A model generated the notes under the pieces. It ran no database searches. It had not been told where the DNA came from and worked only from the letters and a program-made list of their open reading frames with translations. From the NCBI GenBank assembly GCA_008032955.1, contig CP032046.1, forward strand, positions 992,001 through 1,056,000: DNA of 64,000 nucleotides, given 5' to 3'. Source of the stretch: Helicobacter pylori (GTDB lineage Bacteria; Campylobacterota; Campylobacteria; Campylobacterales; Helicobacteraceae). Made by a program: the position numbers and the translations under genes. Shown piece by piece: positions 50,610 through 59,877 of the stretch; positions within the stretch are counted from its first letter, which is position 1, and every line of letters begins with the position of its first letter.

Positions 50610-52673
50610 TCAAGCGGCTTTGATGTAGGGCGTTTCAGCTAGCGGCGGGTAAATTTTATTTTTAAAATAAGCGTTTGAGCAAATCCTAACGCTCACGATC
50701 AGCACTAAAAGCGCTACAAGCATGAAAAACACGCACAAAATCGCATCAATCGCATGGTTAAAAAAGGATTTTTGGAGTGTTTTGAGCGCTTTTTCATCGG
50801 TAGTGGTAGCCATTTTTTCTTTGATGATTTGCATTTGCGCCACATGCGAGACATTATTAAGCACGCTATCATTACTCTTTGGCATTACTTTTAAAATACC
50901 GCTATAAAAAGTGATAAATAAAATCAAAACTGCCGGTAAGGCGCTTATCATCGCCCCCTTAAAACGCCCCATTTTAAACAACACCACCGTAACCAACAAC
51001 AACGCCATGCCCGCTAACATCTGATTGCTCACGCCAAATAAAGGCCATAGCGTATAAATCCCTCCTTTAGGATCGATCGTGCCTTGATACAAGAAATACC
51101 CCCACCCTGCCACGCACAAAAGAGTGGCAAAAATCCCAGCCTTATAAGAGCTAAGATTACCCAAAGGCTTATAAACATTACCGAGCAGATCTTGGATCAT
51201 GAAACGAGCGGTTCGTGTGCCAGCATCCACAGCGGTTAAAATGAACAAAGCTTCAAACAAAATCGCAAAATGATACCAAAACGCCATCACGCTTGGATCC
51301 CCTAAAATGTGATACACGATCATCGCTAAACCGATCGCAAAAGTGGGCGCCCCACCGGTGCGGCTCAAAATGGAGCTTTCGCCGATGTTTTTAGTCATCT
51401 CACTGATTTCTTCAGCGCTGATATTAAACCCCCATGAGCTAATCACCGAAGCCGCATCAGCTATATTTTTACCGATGCTCACTTCTGGGGAATTGATAGC
51501 GAAATAAAGCCCTGGGTGCAAGATCCCTGCGCACACCAACGCCATAAGGGCCACAACGCTCTCCATCACCATAGAGCCATAGCCCACTAGCCTGGCGTCG
51601 CTTTCTTTAGCGAGCATTTTAGGGGTCGTGCCTGAAGAAATTAAAGCATGAAAGCCACTAATCGTCCCGCAAGCCACCGTGATAAACAAGAAAGGGAACA
51701 CGCTTCCTGCAAACACAGGCCCACTGCCATCTACAAAGGGCGTGATTTTAGGGATTTGTAAAGGCGGAGCGACAAAAACAATAGCTACAACCAACACCCC
51801 TATAACGCCAATTTTTAAAAAAGTGCTTAAATAATCTCGTGGAGCGAGTAAAAACCATACCGGTAAAATAGAAGCCACAAACCCATAGCCCATGATCATC
51901 CACGCTAAAGAACCGGCCTCAAAAGTGAATATTGACGCTAATTTAGGATCTAAAGAAACGTATTTACCCGCATAAATCGCTATAATCAACAAAATAAAGC
52001 CGATAACAGAAACTTCTAAAATCTTATGCGGCCTGAAAAACCGCATGTAAAGCCCCATAAGAATCGCAATGGGAATGGTCATAGCGATCGTAAAAAAGCC
52101 CCAAGGCGAATGCGCTAAAGCCTTCACCACCACCATCGCTAAAATCGCAATGATAATGAGCATGATCCCTAAAATGCCAAGACTTGCGATCATGCCTACA
52201 AATTGACCCATTTCAAGTTTGATCATTTCGCCTAAAGACTTGCCATCGCGCCTAATGGAAGCAAAAAGCACCACAAAATCATGCACGCAACCCCCTAAAA
52301 CCGAGCCTATCAAAATCCATAAGATAGAGGGCAAGTAACCCATTTGAGCGGCCAGTATCGGGCCTACTAAAGGGCCAGCCCCAGCAATAGCGGCGAAATG
52401 ATGCCCAAAGGTGATGGCTTTATCGGTTGGCACAAAATCCTTGCCGTCATTCCTTACGCATGCGGGCGTGGCTCTGCTATCGTCTAGCTTTAACACCCGA
52501 TAAGCGATAAAATGGCTATAAAAACGATAGCCTATGCTATAAATGCAAGCGCTCGCTACTACAAGCCATAGCGTGTTAATGCTCTCACCCTTGTGTAAGG
52601 CTAACACCCCTAAACAGATCGCCCCCAAAATAGCGACAAAGACCCAAGCCAAAGAAACTAAACTTTTTTGCAT
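50610..52673 (-). CDS. cstA: Carbon starvation protein CstA (peptide transporter)
   Basis: The 687-residue inner-membrane protein has about 16-18 membrane segments and the CstA blocks FGHHFAAIAGAGPLVGPILA, GGCVHDFVVLFASIRRDGKS and ISGFHALISSGTTPK. CstA proteins import peptides or pyruvate; in H. pylori it is linked to dipeptide uptake. It runs towards hofH and away from the glnP operon; the shared upstream region has overlapping -10 boxes and a palindrome. Confidence 0.95.
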   Translation of the reverse strand: MQKSLVSLAWVFVAILGAICLGVLALHKGESINTLWLVVASACIYSIGYRFYSHFIAYRVLKLDDSRATPACVRNDGKDFVPTDKAITFGHHFAAIAGAGPLVGPILAAQMGYLPSILWILIGSVLGGCVHDFVVLFASIRRDGKSLGEMIKLEMGQFVGMIASLGILGIMLIIIAILAMVVVKALAHSPWGFFTIAMTIPIAILMGLYMRFFRPHKILEVSVIGFILLIIAIYAGKYVSLDPKLASIFTFEAGSLAWMIMGYGFVASILPVWFLLAPRDYLSTFLKIGVIGVLVVAIVFVAPPLQIPKITPFVDGSGPVFAGSVFPFLFITVACGTISGFHALISSGTTPKMLAKESDARLVGYGSMVMESVVALMALVCAGILHPGLYFAINSPEVSIGKNIADAASVISSWGFNISAEEISEMTKNIGESSILSRTGGAPTFAIGLAMIVYHILGDPSVMAFWYHFAILFEALFILTAVDAGTRTARFMIQDLLGNVYKPLGNLSSYKAGIFATLLCVAGWGYFLYQGTIDPKGGIYTLWPLFGVSNQMLAGMALLLVTVVLFKMGRFKGAMISALPAVLILFITFYSGILKVMPKSNDSVLNNVSHVAQMQIIKEKMATTTDEKALKTLQKSFFNHAIDAILCVFFMLVALLVLIVSVRICSNAYFKNKIYPPLAETPYIKAA

Positions 52674-52686
52674 GTCCTCTCCATTT

Positions 52687-52704
52687 AATGATTATTTAAT
52701 CATT
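52687..52704. promoter_or_regulatory. Perfect AT-rich palindrome in cstA leader (operator candidate)
   Basis: AATGATTA-TT-TAATCATT is an 8-bp perfect inverted repeat located between the cstA -10 box and its start. It resembles Fur/NikR-type AT-rich operators. Which regulator, if any, cannot be told from sequence alone. Confidence 0.4.
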
Positions 52705-52728
52705 GTTGTTAATTTCAGCCAATTTTTT

Positions 52729-52736
52729 ATTATAAT
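52729..52736. promoter_or_regulatory. Overlapping divergent -10 elements for cstA and glnP
   Basis: The sequence ATTATAAT can be read as TATAAT on both strands (plus 52731-52736, minus 52734-52729). The plus reading serves the glnP operon (leader of about 140 bases), the minus reading cstA (leader of about 50 bases). The two polymerases would compete for one site. Confidence 0.55.
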
Positions 52737-52881
52737 CCAAATTTTCTTTGAATAGTAGAAAAACGGCTCATAAACTTCCCGCATAAAGGCTTGGGTTTCC
52801 AAACTTCTAACAATTAGGGCAAATAAGAGCTGTTTTTAAACATGATGCTTTAAAGCGTCATTAATTTTAAGGTATAGCGTT

Positions 52882-53534
52882 ATGGCATTAGATTGGGATT
52901 TTATGTTTCACTCCATCCCTATGTTTTTTAAGGGGTTAGAACTCACGCTTTATATTTCTTTCTTTGGGATTTTGCTCTCTCTTTTGGTGGGGTTTTTGTG
53001 CGCGATCGTTTTGTATTTTAAAACACGCTTTATCTCCCCTATCGTCTATATCTATGGCGAAATCGCTAGGAACACGCCCCTACTCATCCAGCTTTTCTTT
53101 TTGTATTACGGGTTGAATGAAATCGGTTTGAGCGCTTTAGAGTGTGCGATTTTAGCGTTAGGGTTTTTGGGTGGGGGTATATGAGTCAAAGTTTTTTGCT
53201 TGGGTTTAAAAGCTTAGCTTCCATTCAAAGAGAAAGCGCTTTGAGTTTGGGGTTTAGCCCTTTGAAAATGATGTATTACATCATTCTGCCTCAAAGCTTA
53301 AGCGTTTCTATGCCTTCTATAGGGGCGAATGTGATTTTTTTACTCAAAGAAACTTCTGTGGTGGGCGCGATAGCCCTAACCGATATCATGTTTGTGGCGA
53401 AAGATTTTATTGGCATTTATTATAAAACGACTGAAAGCCTGTTGATGTTAAGCCTCACTTATTTGATCGCTTTGCTCCCTTTGAGCGCTTTGTTTGTGAT
53501 TTTAGAGCGTTCTTTTAAAAAGAAAGTGGCTTAA
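52882..53534 (+). pseudogene. glnP: Amino-acid ABC transporter permease (GlnP-type), frameshifted
   Basis: The frame from 52882 gives 100 residues with the typical start of a polar amino-acid permease (LELTLYISFFGILLSLLVGF, EIARNTPLLIQLFFLYYGL) and stops at 53182. The second part resumes at GYMSQSFLLGFKSLASIQRE, ESALSLGFSPLKMMYYIILP, the permease EAA-like loop that docks the ATPase. They meet at a run of five G (53173-53177); six would give one 217-residue protein. Forms a transporter with the next three genes. Confidence 0.88.
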
Positions 53535-53535
53535 A

Positions 53536-54207
53536 ATGGGAGTTTTATTAGAGTTAGACAATCTCAAGCGTTTGTTAGAAGGGTTTGAAACCACTCTTTT
53601 AATCGCTCTTAGCTCTGCGATTGTTTCAATCGTTGTTGGAATGCTTTTGGGGAGTTTGATGGCGTTTGGCTCTAAAATGATGGTTTTGGCGTGTCGTGTG
53701 TATTTAGAAAGCATTCGCATTATCCCGCTTTTAGCATGGCTGTTTATCGTGTATTTTGGGTTAGCGAGCTGGTTTGATTTGCATATCAGCACTGTTTTAG
53801 CGAGCGTTATTGTTTTTAGCTTGTGGGGGGGCGCTGAAATGATGGATTTGACTAGAGGGGTTTTAACTTCCGTGAGCAAACACCAAGTAGAAAGCGCTCT
53901 AGCCTTAGGCTTAGATTCAAAAAAGGTGATTTTTAATATTATTTTCCCTCAAAGCTTTTTGTCTTTATTGCCCTCAAGCCTTAATTTATTCACGCGCATG
54001 ATTAAAACCACGGCCTTAGTCTCTCTCATTGGAGCGATTGATTTGCTAAAAGTGGGCCAGCAAATCATAGAGCTTAACCTCTTACGCATGCCTAATGCGA
54101 GCTTTGTGGTTTATGGCGTTATCTTAATGTTTTATTTTAGTTTATGCTATAGTTTGAGCCTGTATAGTTCCTATTTAGAAAAAAAATTCCAATACATTAG
54201 AGGGTAA
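53536..54207 (+). CDS. glnP: Amino-acid ABC transporter permease
   Basis: The 223-residue second permease of the polar amino-acid family, with GFETTLLIALSSAIVSIVVG, an ESIRIIPLLAWLFIVYFGL block and QVESALALGLDSKKVIFNII, the cytoplasmic loop for GlnQ docking. The two permeases form a heterodimer. It starts one base after the end of the first permease. Confidence 0.93.
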   Translation: MGVLLELDNLKRLLEGFETTLLIALSSAIVSIVVGMLLGSLMAFGSKMMVLACRVYLESIRIIPLLAWLFIVYFGLASWFDLHISTVLASVIVFSLWGGAEMMDLTRGVLTSVSKHQVESALALGLDSKKVIFNIIFPQSFLSLLPSSLNLFTRMIKTTALVSLIGAIDLLKVGQQIIELNLLRMPNASFVVYGVILMFYFSLCYSLSLYSSYLEKKFQYIRG

Positions 54208-54208
54208 A

Positions 54209-54955
54209 ATGAACGCGATTTTAGAAACCAAAGGGTTAAAAAAAACCTATCAAAACCATTTGGTTTTAGACGGCATTAATTTCACTTTGAATAAAGGTGA
54301 AGTGGCAGTGATTTTAGGGCCTAGCGGGTGCGGGAAAAGCACTTTTTTAAAATGCCTAAACGGGCTTGAAAAGATTGATGAGGGTGAAATCCTTTTTGAA
54401 AACACTAACCTTAATACGCCAGCCACTAACTGGAATCAAATGCGTCAAAAAATAGGCATGGTGTTTCAAAATTATGAATTGTTCCCGCATTTAAATGTGT
54501 TGGATAATATCTTACTCGCTCCTTTAAAAGTGCAAAAACGATCCAAAGATGAGGTCATTTCTCAAGCCGTAGAGCTTTTAAAGCGAGTGGGTTTGGAGCA
54601 TAAACAACAAGCTTACCCTAAAGAATTGAGCGGTGGGCAAAAACAACGAGTAGCCATCGTGCGTTCTTTATGCATGCGGCCAAAAATCATGCTTTTTGAT
54701 GAAGTAACCGCCTCATTAGACCCTGAAATGGTTAAAGAAGTTTTAGAAGTGATTTTAGAATTAGCCACAACGGGCATGAGCATGGTGATTGTAACACATG
54801 AAATGAAATTCGCGCAAAAAATCGCTCATAAAATCGTGTTTTTTGATAGCGGTAAGATCGCTGAAGAAAACAGCGCTAAAGAATTTTTTAATAACCCTAA
54901 ATCTCAAAGAGCGCAAAAATTTTTAGAAACTTTCCATTTTTTAGGGAGCTGTTAA
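54209..54955 (+). CDS. glnQ: Amino-acid ABC transporter ATPase
   Basis: The 248-residue ATPase has Walker A GPSGCGKST, Q-loop VFQNYELFPH, signature LSGGQKQRVAI, Walker B IMLFDEVTASLD and the H-loop VTHEM. GlnQ-type ATPases drive polar amino-acid import. One base separates it from the upstream permease. Confidence 0.96.
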   Translation: MNAILETKGLKKTYQNHLVLDGINFTLNKGEVAVILGPSGCGKSTFLKCLNGLEKIDEGEILFENTNLNTPATNWNQMRQKIGMVFQNYELFPHLNVLDNILLAPLKVQKRSKDEVISQAVELLKRVGLEHKQQAYPKELSGGQKQRVAIVRSLCMRPKIMLFDEVTASLDPEMVKEVLEVILELATTGMSMVIVTHEMKFAQKIAHKIVFFDSGKIAEENSAKEFFNNPKSQRAQKFLETFHFLGSC

Positions 54956-55003
54956 ATAAAGTTTGCTAAAAAGATAGTTTTAATTTTAAAAAAAGGTGGT
55001 TTT

Positions 55004-55837
55004 ATGAAAACGAACGGGCTTTTTAAAATGTGGGGGCTATTTTTAGTTTTAATCGCTTTAGTCTTTAGTGCATGTTCTGATAGCCATAAAGAAAAAAAGG
55101 ACGCTTTAGAAGTCATTAAACAAAGGGGGGTTTTAAAGGTGGGGGTTTTTAGCGATAAGCCTCCTTTTGGCTCTGTGGATTCTAAAGGGAAATATCAAGG
55201 CTATGATGTAGTCATTGCTAAACGCATGGCTCTTGATTTATTGGGCGATGAGAATAAAATTGAGTTTATTCCTGTAGAAGCCTCAGCTAGGGTGGAATTT
55301 TTAAAAGCCAATAAAGTGGATATTATCATGGCTAATTTCACGCGCACTAAAGAAAGAGAAAAAGTCGTGGATTTCGCTAAGCCGTATATGAAAGTCGCTT
55401 TAGGAGTGATTTCTAAAGATGGGGTCATTAAAAATATAGAAGAGCTGAAGGATAAAGAGTTGATCGTGAATAAAGGCACGACAGCGGATTTTTATTTCAC
55501 TAAAAATTACCCCAATATCAAACTTTTGAAATTTGAGCAAAACACAGAGACTTTTTTAGCCCTTTTAAATAATAAGGCTACCGCTCTAGCCCATGACAAC
55601 ACTTTGTTGCTCGCTTGGGTGAAACAACACCCTGAATTTAAATTAGGCATTACAAGCCTTGGCGATAAGGATGTGATCGCTCCAGCGATTAAAAAAGGCA
55701 ACCCTAAGCTTTTAGAGTGGTTGAATAACGAGATTGATTCCCTCATTTCTAGCGACTTTTTAAAAGAAGCTTATCAAGAGACTTTAGAGCCTGTTTATGG
55801 CGATGGAATCAAACCGGAAGAAATTATTTTTGAATGA
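55004..55837 (+). CDS. glnH: Amino-acid ABC transporter substrate-binding lipoprotein
   Basis: The 277-residue product has a lipoprotein signal (LVFSAC, cysteine near residue 24) and the family-3 solute-binding fold: VLKVGVFSDKPPFGSVDSKG, GYDVVIAKRMA, DIIMANFTRTKERE. Members bind polar amino acids such as glutamine, glutamate or cysteine; H. pylori needs external amino acids, but the exact ligand is not shown by the sequence. Confidence 0.94.
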   Translation: MKTNGLFKMWGLFLVLIALVFSACSDSHKEKKDALEVIKQRGVLKVGVFSDKPPFGSVDSKGKYQGYDVVIAKRMALDLLGDENKIEFIPVEASARVEFLKANKVDIIMANFTRTKEREKVVDFAKPYMKVALGVISKDGVIKNIEELKDKELIVNKGTTADFYFTKNYPNIKLLKFEQNTETFLALLNNKATALAHDNTLLLAWVKQHPEFKLGITSLGDKDVIAPAIKKGNPKLLEWLNNEIDSLISSDFLKEAYQETLEPVYGDGIKPEEIIFE

Positions 55838-55958
55838 TTTCTTCTAGGCTTTTTTGGCTGAAAGCATGCGTTTTTGTTGCTAAAATAGCGGTTTTGTGAT
55901 CTTTTTGTTTTTCATTTTGAGATATATTTTTTTGATTTTACATTGAAAGGATTTGTTG

Positions 55959-56513
55959 ATGAGTTATTTTTATAAGCGTTGTTTGAAATTTTCGTTAGTG
56001 GGGTTACTGGGTGTGGGGTTTTTGAGCACTCAGCTTAATGCTAGGAGTTTTGTTGATGGGGATTTAGACATTCAAAAATTCAGCTATGAAGATTCTTTGC
56101 TTAAAAAGGGAGATCCTAATGGCGTGCATAAAGTGCAGGTGCGAGATTATAAGGGCAAAATGCAAGAAGCTGAGATCCATTCAGAAATACGCATTGCGCT
56201 TAAACCGGGGGTTAGAAAAGAAGTTAAAAAAGGCAAGATTTATAGCGCTCAAATCAATGATGGCATGTGCTATGCTTTTAGAATGCTCCAAACCGGCGAT
56301 ACCACAAGCCTTGATCCTAAAGAGTTCCCTAAGCAAAGTCGTGAAAAAAAGGGCCAAGTGATCACTTTAATCGGTCAAAATGAAGTGCCTTATCTTATTT
56401 TAGAGACGGATTGCCAAGTGGGTGATATTGCAAAAATCTCTTTAGTGGGTAATTTTGATGGGACCGGGTTTCTCACGGAATATAAATTCAAAGGCGCTAA
56501 ACCCATTTACTAG
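55959..56513 (+). CDS. Secreted protein of unknown function
   Basis: The 184-residue product has a signal peptide (basic start YFYKRCLKF, hydrophobic core, cleavage near LNARS) and a mature part rich in charged residues with two cysteines (one in NDGMCYAF, one in TDCQVGD) that could form a disulfide. No domain is recognised. I chose the ATG at 55959 because AAAGG lies nine bases upstream. It follows glnH on the same strand after a 121-base gap, so it may have its own promoter. Confidence 0.8.
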   Translation: MSYFYKRCLKFSLVGLLGVGFLSTQLNARSFVDGDLDIQKFSYEDSLLKKGDPNGVHKVQVRDYKGKMQEAEIHSEIRIALKPGVRKEVKKGKIYSAQINDGMCYAFRMLQTGDTTSLDPKEFPKQSREKKGQVITLIGQNEVPYLILETDCQVGDIAKISLVGNFDGTGFLTEYKFKGAKPIY

Positions 56514-56671
56514 TCTTTATTCTTTGCTTCATTCTTAAAATCTCTTAATCTTTTATGATTAGGAGGTTTTCTTATTTACTGCGGATATTTTTGATCGCAT
56601 CTTAAAATTTAAAATTTGCGTACCTTTTGATTTCAAGCGCTGATAAATAAAACCTTATTTAACCACCCAAG

Positions 56672-56709
56672 CAGAAATCCCAATCGTCTTTAGCGGTTGG
56701 GCACTTCAC
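56672..56709 (+). repeat. Dispersed 38-bp element, copy 2
   Basis: CAGAAATCCCAATCGTCTTT then AGCGGTTGGGCACTTCAC. The stem CCCAATCG/CGGTTGGG is perfect apart from one U-G pair on the plus-strand RNA. See copy 1 at 50515. Confidence 0.55.
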
Positions 56710-56787
56710 CTTTGGCATTTTCAATTTTTAAAACAAAACCAAAGAAAATAAGAGAGAAAACAAGTAGGGAGAGAAACCCCCCTTTTT

Positions 56788-58010
56788 TTAGGAGTTTTCT
56801 TCTTGTTTATACCCCTTAAGCGCAAAGAAGAGGATATAAAAATAGCACAACAACGGCACGCTATAAGCGTAGAGCAGATTCGATTCGGTTGCTGTGAGCA
56901 TGTCTGTAACCACGCCTTGAATGGGGGGATTAACGCCCCTCCTACAATCGCCATGCTAATCACCCCAGAAGCCTTAGAAGTGAGATGCCCTAAATTGAGC
57001 GTAGCCAAAGAAAAGATTGTAGGGAACATGATAGAGTTGAAAAAGCCCACAAAAGTCAGAGCGAATAAAGCGATCTTGCCTCCAATGAGAATAGCCAAAG
57101 CGATAAGCACGATAGAGCTTAAGGCGTTGAAAGCCAGGTATTTATTAGGGGCAATTTTATTCATCAACACACTGCCTAAGAAACGGCCCACCATCGCGCC
57201 TCCCCAATAATACACCAAGTAATGCGCGCTTGATTGAGGGTCTAAATTCAAAAGCTTTTCAAAGCTTAGCACCAAGAATGATCCAATCGCCACTTCTCCC
57301 CCCACATAAAAAAAGATCCCTAAAGCCCCAAAAACAAAGTGTTTGTGCGAAAACAGGCTTTTTTGCGTCGTTTCTTTAGGCATTTCTTTTTCCACATCAG
57401 GCAATTTCAAAAGATACATGATGAGCGCTAAAAGAAGCGAAAACACCGCCAAGCCCAAATAAGGCATTTGAACGCTTTTAGCGTCCGCTAATTTATCTAT
57501 CAAACTTGCATTATCGCCCATTTTAGTCGTGCTAAAAATCAACAAGCTCCCAAAAATAGGCCCTAAAGTCGTGCCAAGCGAATTGAACGCCTGGACTAAA
57601 ACCAGGTTTCTGGCTTCTTTACCTTTAGAAAGCAAGGTTACAAAGGGATTACCAGCGGTTTGTAAGCACACAATCCCGCTCGCTAAAATAAACAACGCTC
57701 CTAAAAAAAACCCATAGGAGCCAAAATGCGCCGCCGGATAAAACAACGCACACCCCGTCGCTGTGATCACAAAACCAAGCACCACGCCAAAAGGGTAGCC
57801 GATTTTACTGATCACATTCCCAAAGACTCCCCCCATGATAAAATACGCCCCAAAAAAGCAAAATTGAATGAGTGAAGCTTCAAAATAGGTCAAGTCAAAA
57901 ATGGGCTTTAAATGCGGGATTAAAATGTCGTTTAAAACCGTGATAAAACCCATTAGAAAGAATAGCGCTGTCAAACTCCCCAGCGCCAGAGTGTTAGAAG
58001 TTTTTTGCAT
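56788..58010 (-). pseudogene. gluP: Glucose/galactose transporter GluP, frameshifted near the C-terminus
   Basis: The MFS sugar permease has the family start LTALFFLMGFITVLNDILIP and GGVFGNVISKIGYPFG. As read, the frame gives 429 residues with an unlikely Cys/Ser/Arg-rich tail. If the run of six G on the plus strand (56933-56938) had seven, the frame would continue IQGVVTDMLTATESNLLYAY to TAA at 56790-56788 and give 407 residues, the normal length for H. pylori. The tail is therefore an artefact of a one-base loss. GluP is the H. pylori glucose/galactose importer. Confidence 0.88.
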
Positions 58011-58040
58011 ACCTTCTCCTTTTTTATTGAGTTGATATAA

Positions 58041-58054
58041 TAATAATGATATTA
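58041..58054. promoter_or_regulatory. Fur/NikR-like AT-rich palindrome upstream of gluP
   Basis: TAATAATGATATTA, close to the H. pylori Fur-box form TAATAATnATTATTA, with further TAAT/ATTA copies on both sides (58033-58075). It overlaps the probable gluP promoter. Weak support, as AT-rich palindromes are common here. Confidence 0.3.
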
Positions 58055-58138
58055 CAATTATTTTAAGATAATAATCTGTCTAAATAAAGAAAAAGAGGCA
58101 TGAAATGAGTAAAAAATGCAAAGCCCCTTAAAAAGAGC

Positions 58139-59446
58139 TTAACGAAAGATAAATACAGAAACAGAAATGATGCAGAGAATGATGATGCCTGAATTGATGG
58201 CTTTGAAGTCTTTTTGAACCAATTTGATGATACTATAAGACAAAAAGCCAAAGGCTAAGCCATCGGCAATGGAGAAGGTTAAGGGCATCATCACCACGGT
58301 TAAAAAAGTGGAAACGCTAATGGCCATGTCTTTAAAATTCACCCCCTCTAACACGCTAAACATCAAAACCCCTACTACCACCAGCACCGGATAAATCGCA
58401 TTGCTAGGAATAGCTTTTAAAAGAGGCAAGCAAAAGAGCGTTAAAACAAAAAATAGTCCGGTAAAAACCGCTGTAAGCCCTGTGCGGCCCCCCTCTTCAA
58501 CCCCACTCGCGCTTTCTATAAAAGCGGTCGTGGTAGAAACGCCCACCACCGCGCTCCCTAAAGAAGCCACCGCATCCGCTTCCAAAGTCTTTTCCAATTC
58601 CTTATTTTTTTCTTCATCATTGAAAAAATCAGTCTTGTGGCCAATCCCTGCAAGCGTGCCTAAAGAATCAAACAAATCGGTTACAAAAAAAGTGATGATG
58701 ACTGGCACTAACGCTAAAGTGAAGGCCCCGCTCGCATCAAAAAAAATGCCTTTAAAGTCTAATTGAAAGGCGATAGGGCCAATGCTAGCGGGCATGGAAA
58801 AAAACTCGCTAGGGTAAGGAGCCAGCTTTAAAACCCAGGCGAGAATGGAAGTGATTAAAACCGCTATAATAAAAGAACCCTTGATTTTAAGCGTGTAGAG
58901 CGCGAAAGTCAAAATGATCCCCACAACCCCCAATAACACATGCGGATCTCCAAAATCGCCTAAGGTTACAAGCGTAGCCTTATGGGTAACGACAATATGC
59001 ATTTCTTTAAGGCCAATAAATGCGATAAAAGCCCCTATCCCCGCGCTCACCGCACGCCTTAAATCGATAGGAATGCTTCGCATGACCCAACTTCTAAATT
59101 TAGTGAAAGACAAAATCACAAAAATCGCTCCCGAGAGTGCTACGATGCCTAAAGCGCTCTGCCAAGGGAGTTTTAGCCCCTGAACTAACCCAAAGCTAAA
59201 ATAAGCTGACAGCCCTAATCCCACGCTCATAGCGATGGGGGTGTTTGCCCACAACCCGTTAAACACACTCGATAAGATAGTGATAATGGCCGTTGCGCTC
59301 AAAAGGGCTTCATAAGGCATGTTGGCTTGAGAAAGGATAAGAGCGTTTAAGGGCACGATGTAAATCATGGTGATAAAGGTCGTTAAACCCGCTCTAAACT
59401 CGGTGGCGATGTTAGTGTTGTGTTCTTTAAGCTTGAAAAACCCCAT
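58139..59446 (-). CDS. AzgA-type hypoxanthine/guanine permease (NCS2 family)
   Basis: The 435-residue protein has about 12 membrane segments and the AzgA features ITMIYIVPLNALILSQANMP, AMSVGLGLSAYFSFG, LFDSLGTLAGIGHKTDFF (substrate region with the key Asp) and TTTAFIESASGVEEGGRTGL. H. pylori depends on purine salvage, so import of hypoxanthine, guanine or adenine is expected. It is near deoD and deoB, which also act in salvage. AAGGAG precedes the ATG. Confidence 0.9.
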   Translation of the reverse strand: MGFFKLKEHNTNIATEFRAGLTTFITMIYIVPLNALILSQANMPYEALLSATAIITILSSVFNGLWANTPIAMSVGLGLSAYFSFGLVQGLKLPWQSALGIVALSGAIFVILSFTKFRSWVMRSIPIDLRRAVSAGIGAFIAFIGLKEMHIVVTHKATLVTLGDFGDPHVLLGVVGIILTFALYTLKIKGSFIIAVLITSILAWVLKLAPYPSEFFSMPASIGPIAFQLDFKGIFFDASGAFTLALVPVIITFFVTDLFDSLGTLAGIGHKTDFFNDEEKNKELEKTLEADAVASLGSAVVGVSTTTAFIESASGVEEGGRTGLTAVFTGLFFVLTLFCLPLLKAIPSNAIYPVLVVVGVLMFSVLEGVNFKDMAISVSTFLTVVMMPLTFSIADGLAFGFLSYSIIKLVQKDFKAINSGIIILCIISVSVFIFR

Positions 59447-59669
59447 GTTAGATAACTCCTTACTATTTGGTATAGATTAATTTAATAAGGGGCTTTAGGG
59501 TTATGTTAGCACTATTTTATTTTAAATTGCCTTAAGACGCTTGATTGTGTTGTGTAAATCAAGAGAAGTGAGTAAAAAACCCTTTTTTTAATGGAAACCA
59601 CAAAAAAGCCCATCTTGTAAGGCAATTTTACTCTTTAATGGTTTTTAAAGAGAGCGTTTTTTTAAATTT

Positions 59670-59835
59670 GAAAAGATTGTTGTAAAACAAACGCCCCCAT
59701 AAGAGCGGTTATGGGGATAAATTCTAAAAAGGAGTTTGCCATGGAAAATTAAAAGTGGCGAAAACATTATACCTTGAAATTTCTTTTTTAGAATTTAATC
59801 ATTGTTTTTTGAAGATTTTTAGCTTTAAAGGTTTT
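59670..59835 (+). pseudogene. Decayed aapA/isoA type I toxin-antitoxin unit
   Basis: It shares with the two intact units below the start ATTGTTGTAAAA, the hairpin CCCATAA...TTATGGG, GGAGTTTGCCATG, and CATTATACCTTGAAATTT. The toxin frame from the ATG at 59741 stops after three codons (MEN-stop), so no toxin is made. The antisense -10 (TATAAT at 59771-59766, minus) is preserved, so an IsoA-like RNA may still be produced. Confidence 0.75.
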
Positions 59836-59844
59836 TTAGAAGTT

Positions 59845-59877
59845 TAACCCCCCCCTTTTTAAAAAAAGAGGGTTTTT
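59845..59877. terminator. Hairpin terminator at hopQ 3' end with a C8 tract
   Basis: AACCCCCCCC-TTTTT-AAAAA-AAGAGGGTT forms a stem with a T-run on the plus strand, directly past the hopQ stop. It can end plus-strand transcripts from the decayed aapA unit and stabilise the hopQ mRNA 3' end. The C8 tract is a likely site of length variation. Confidence 0.6.
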
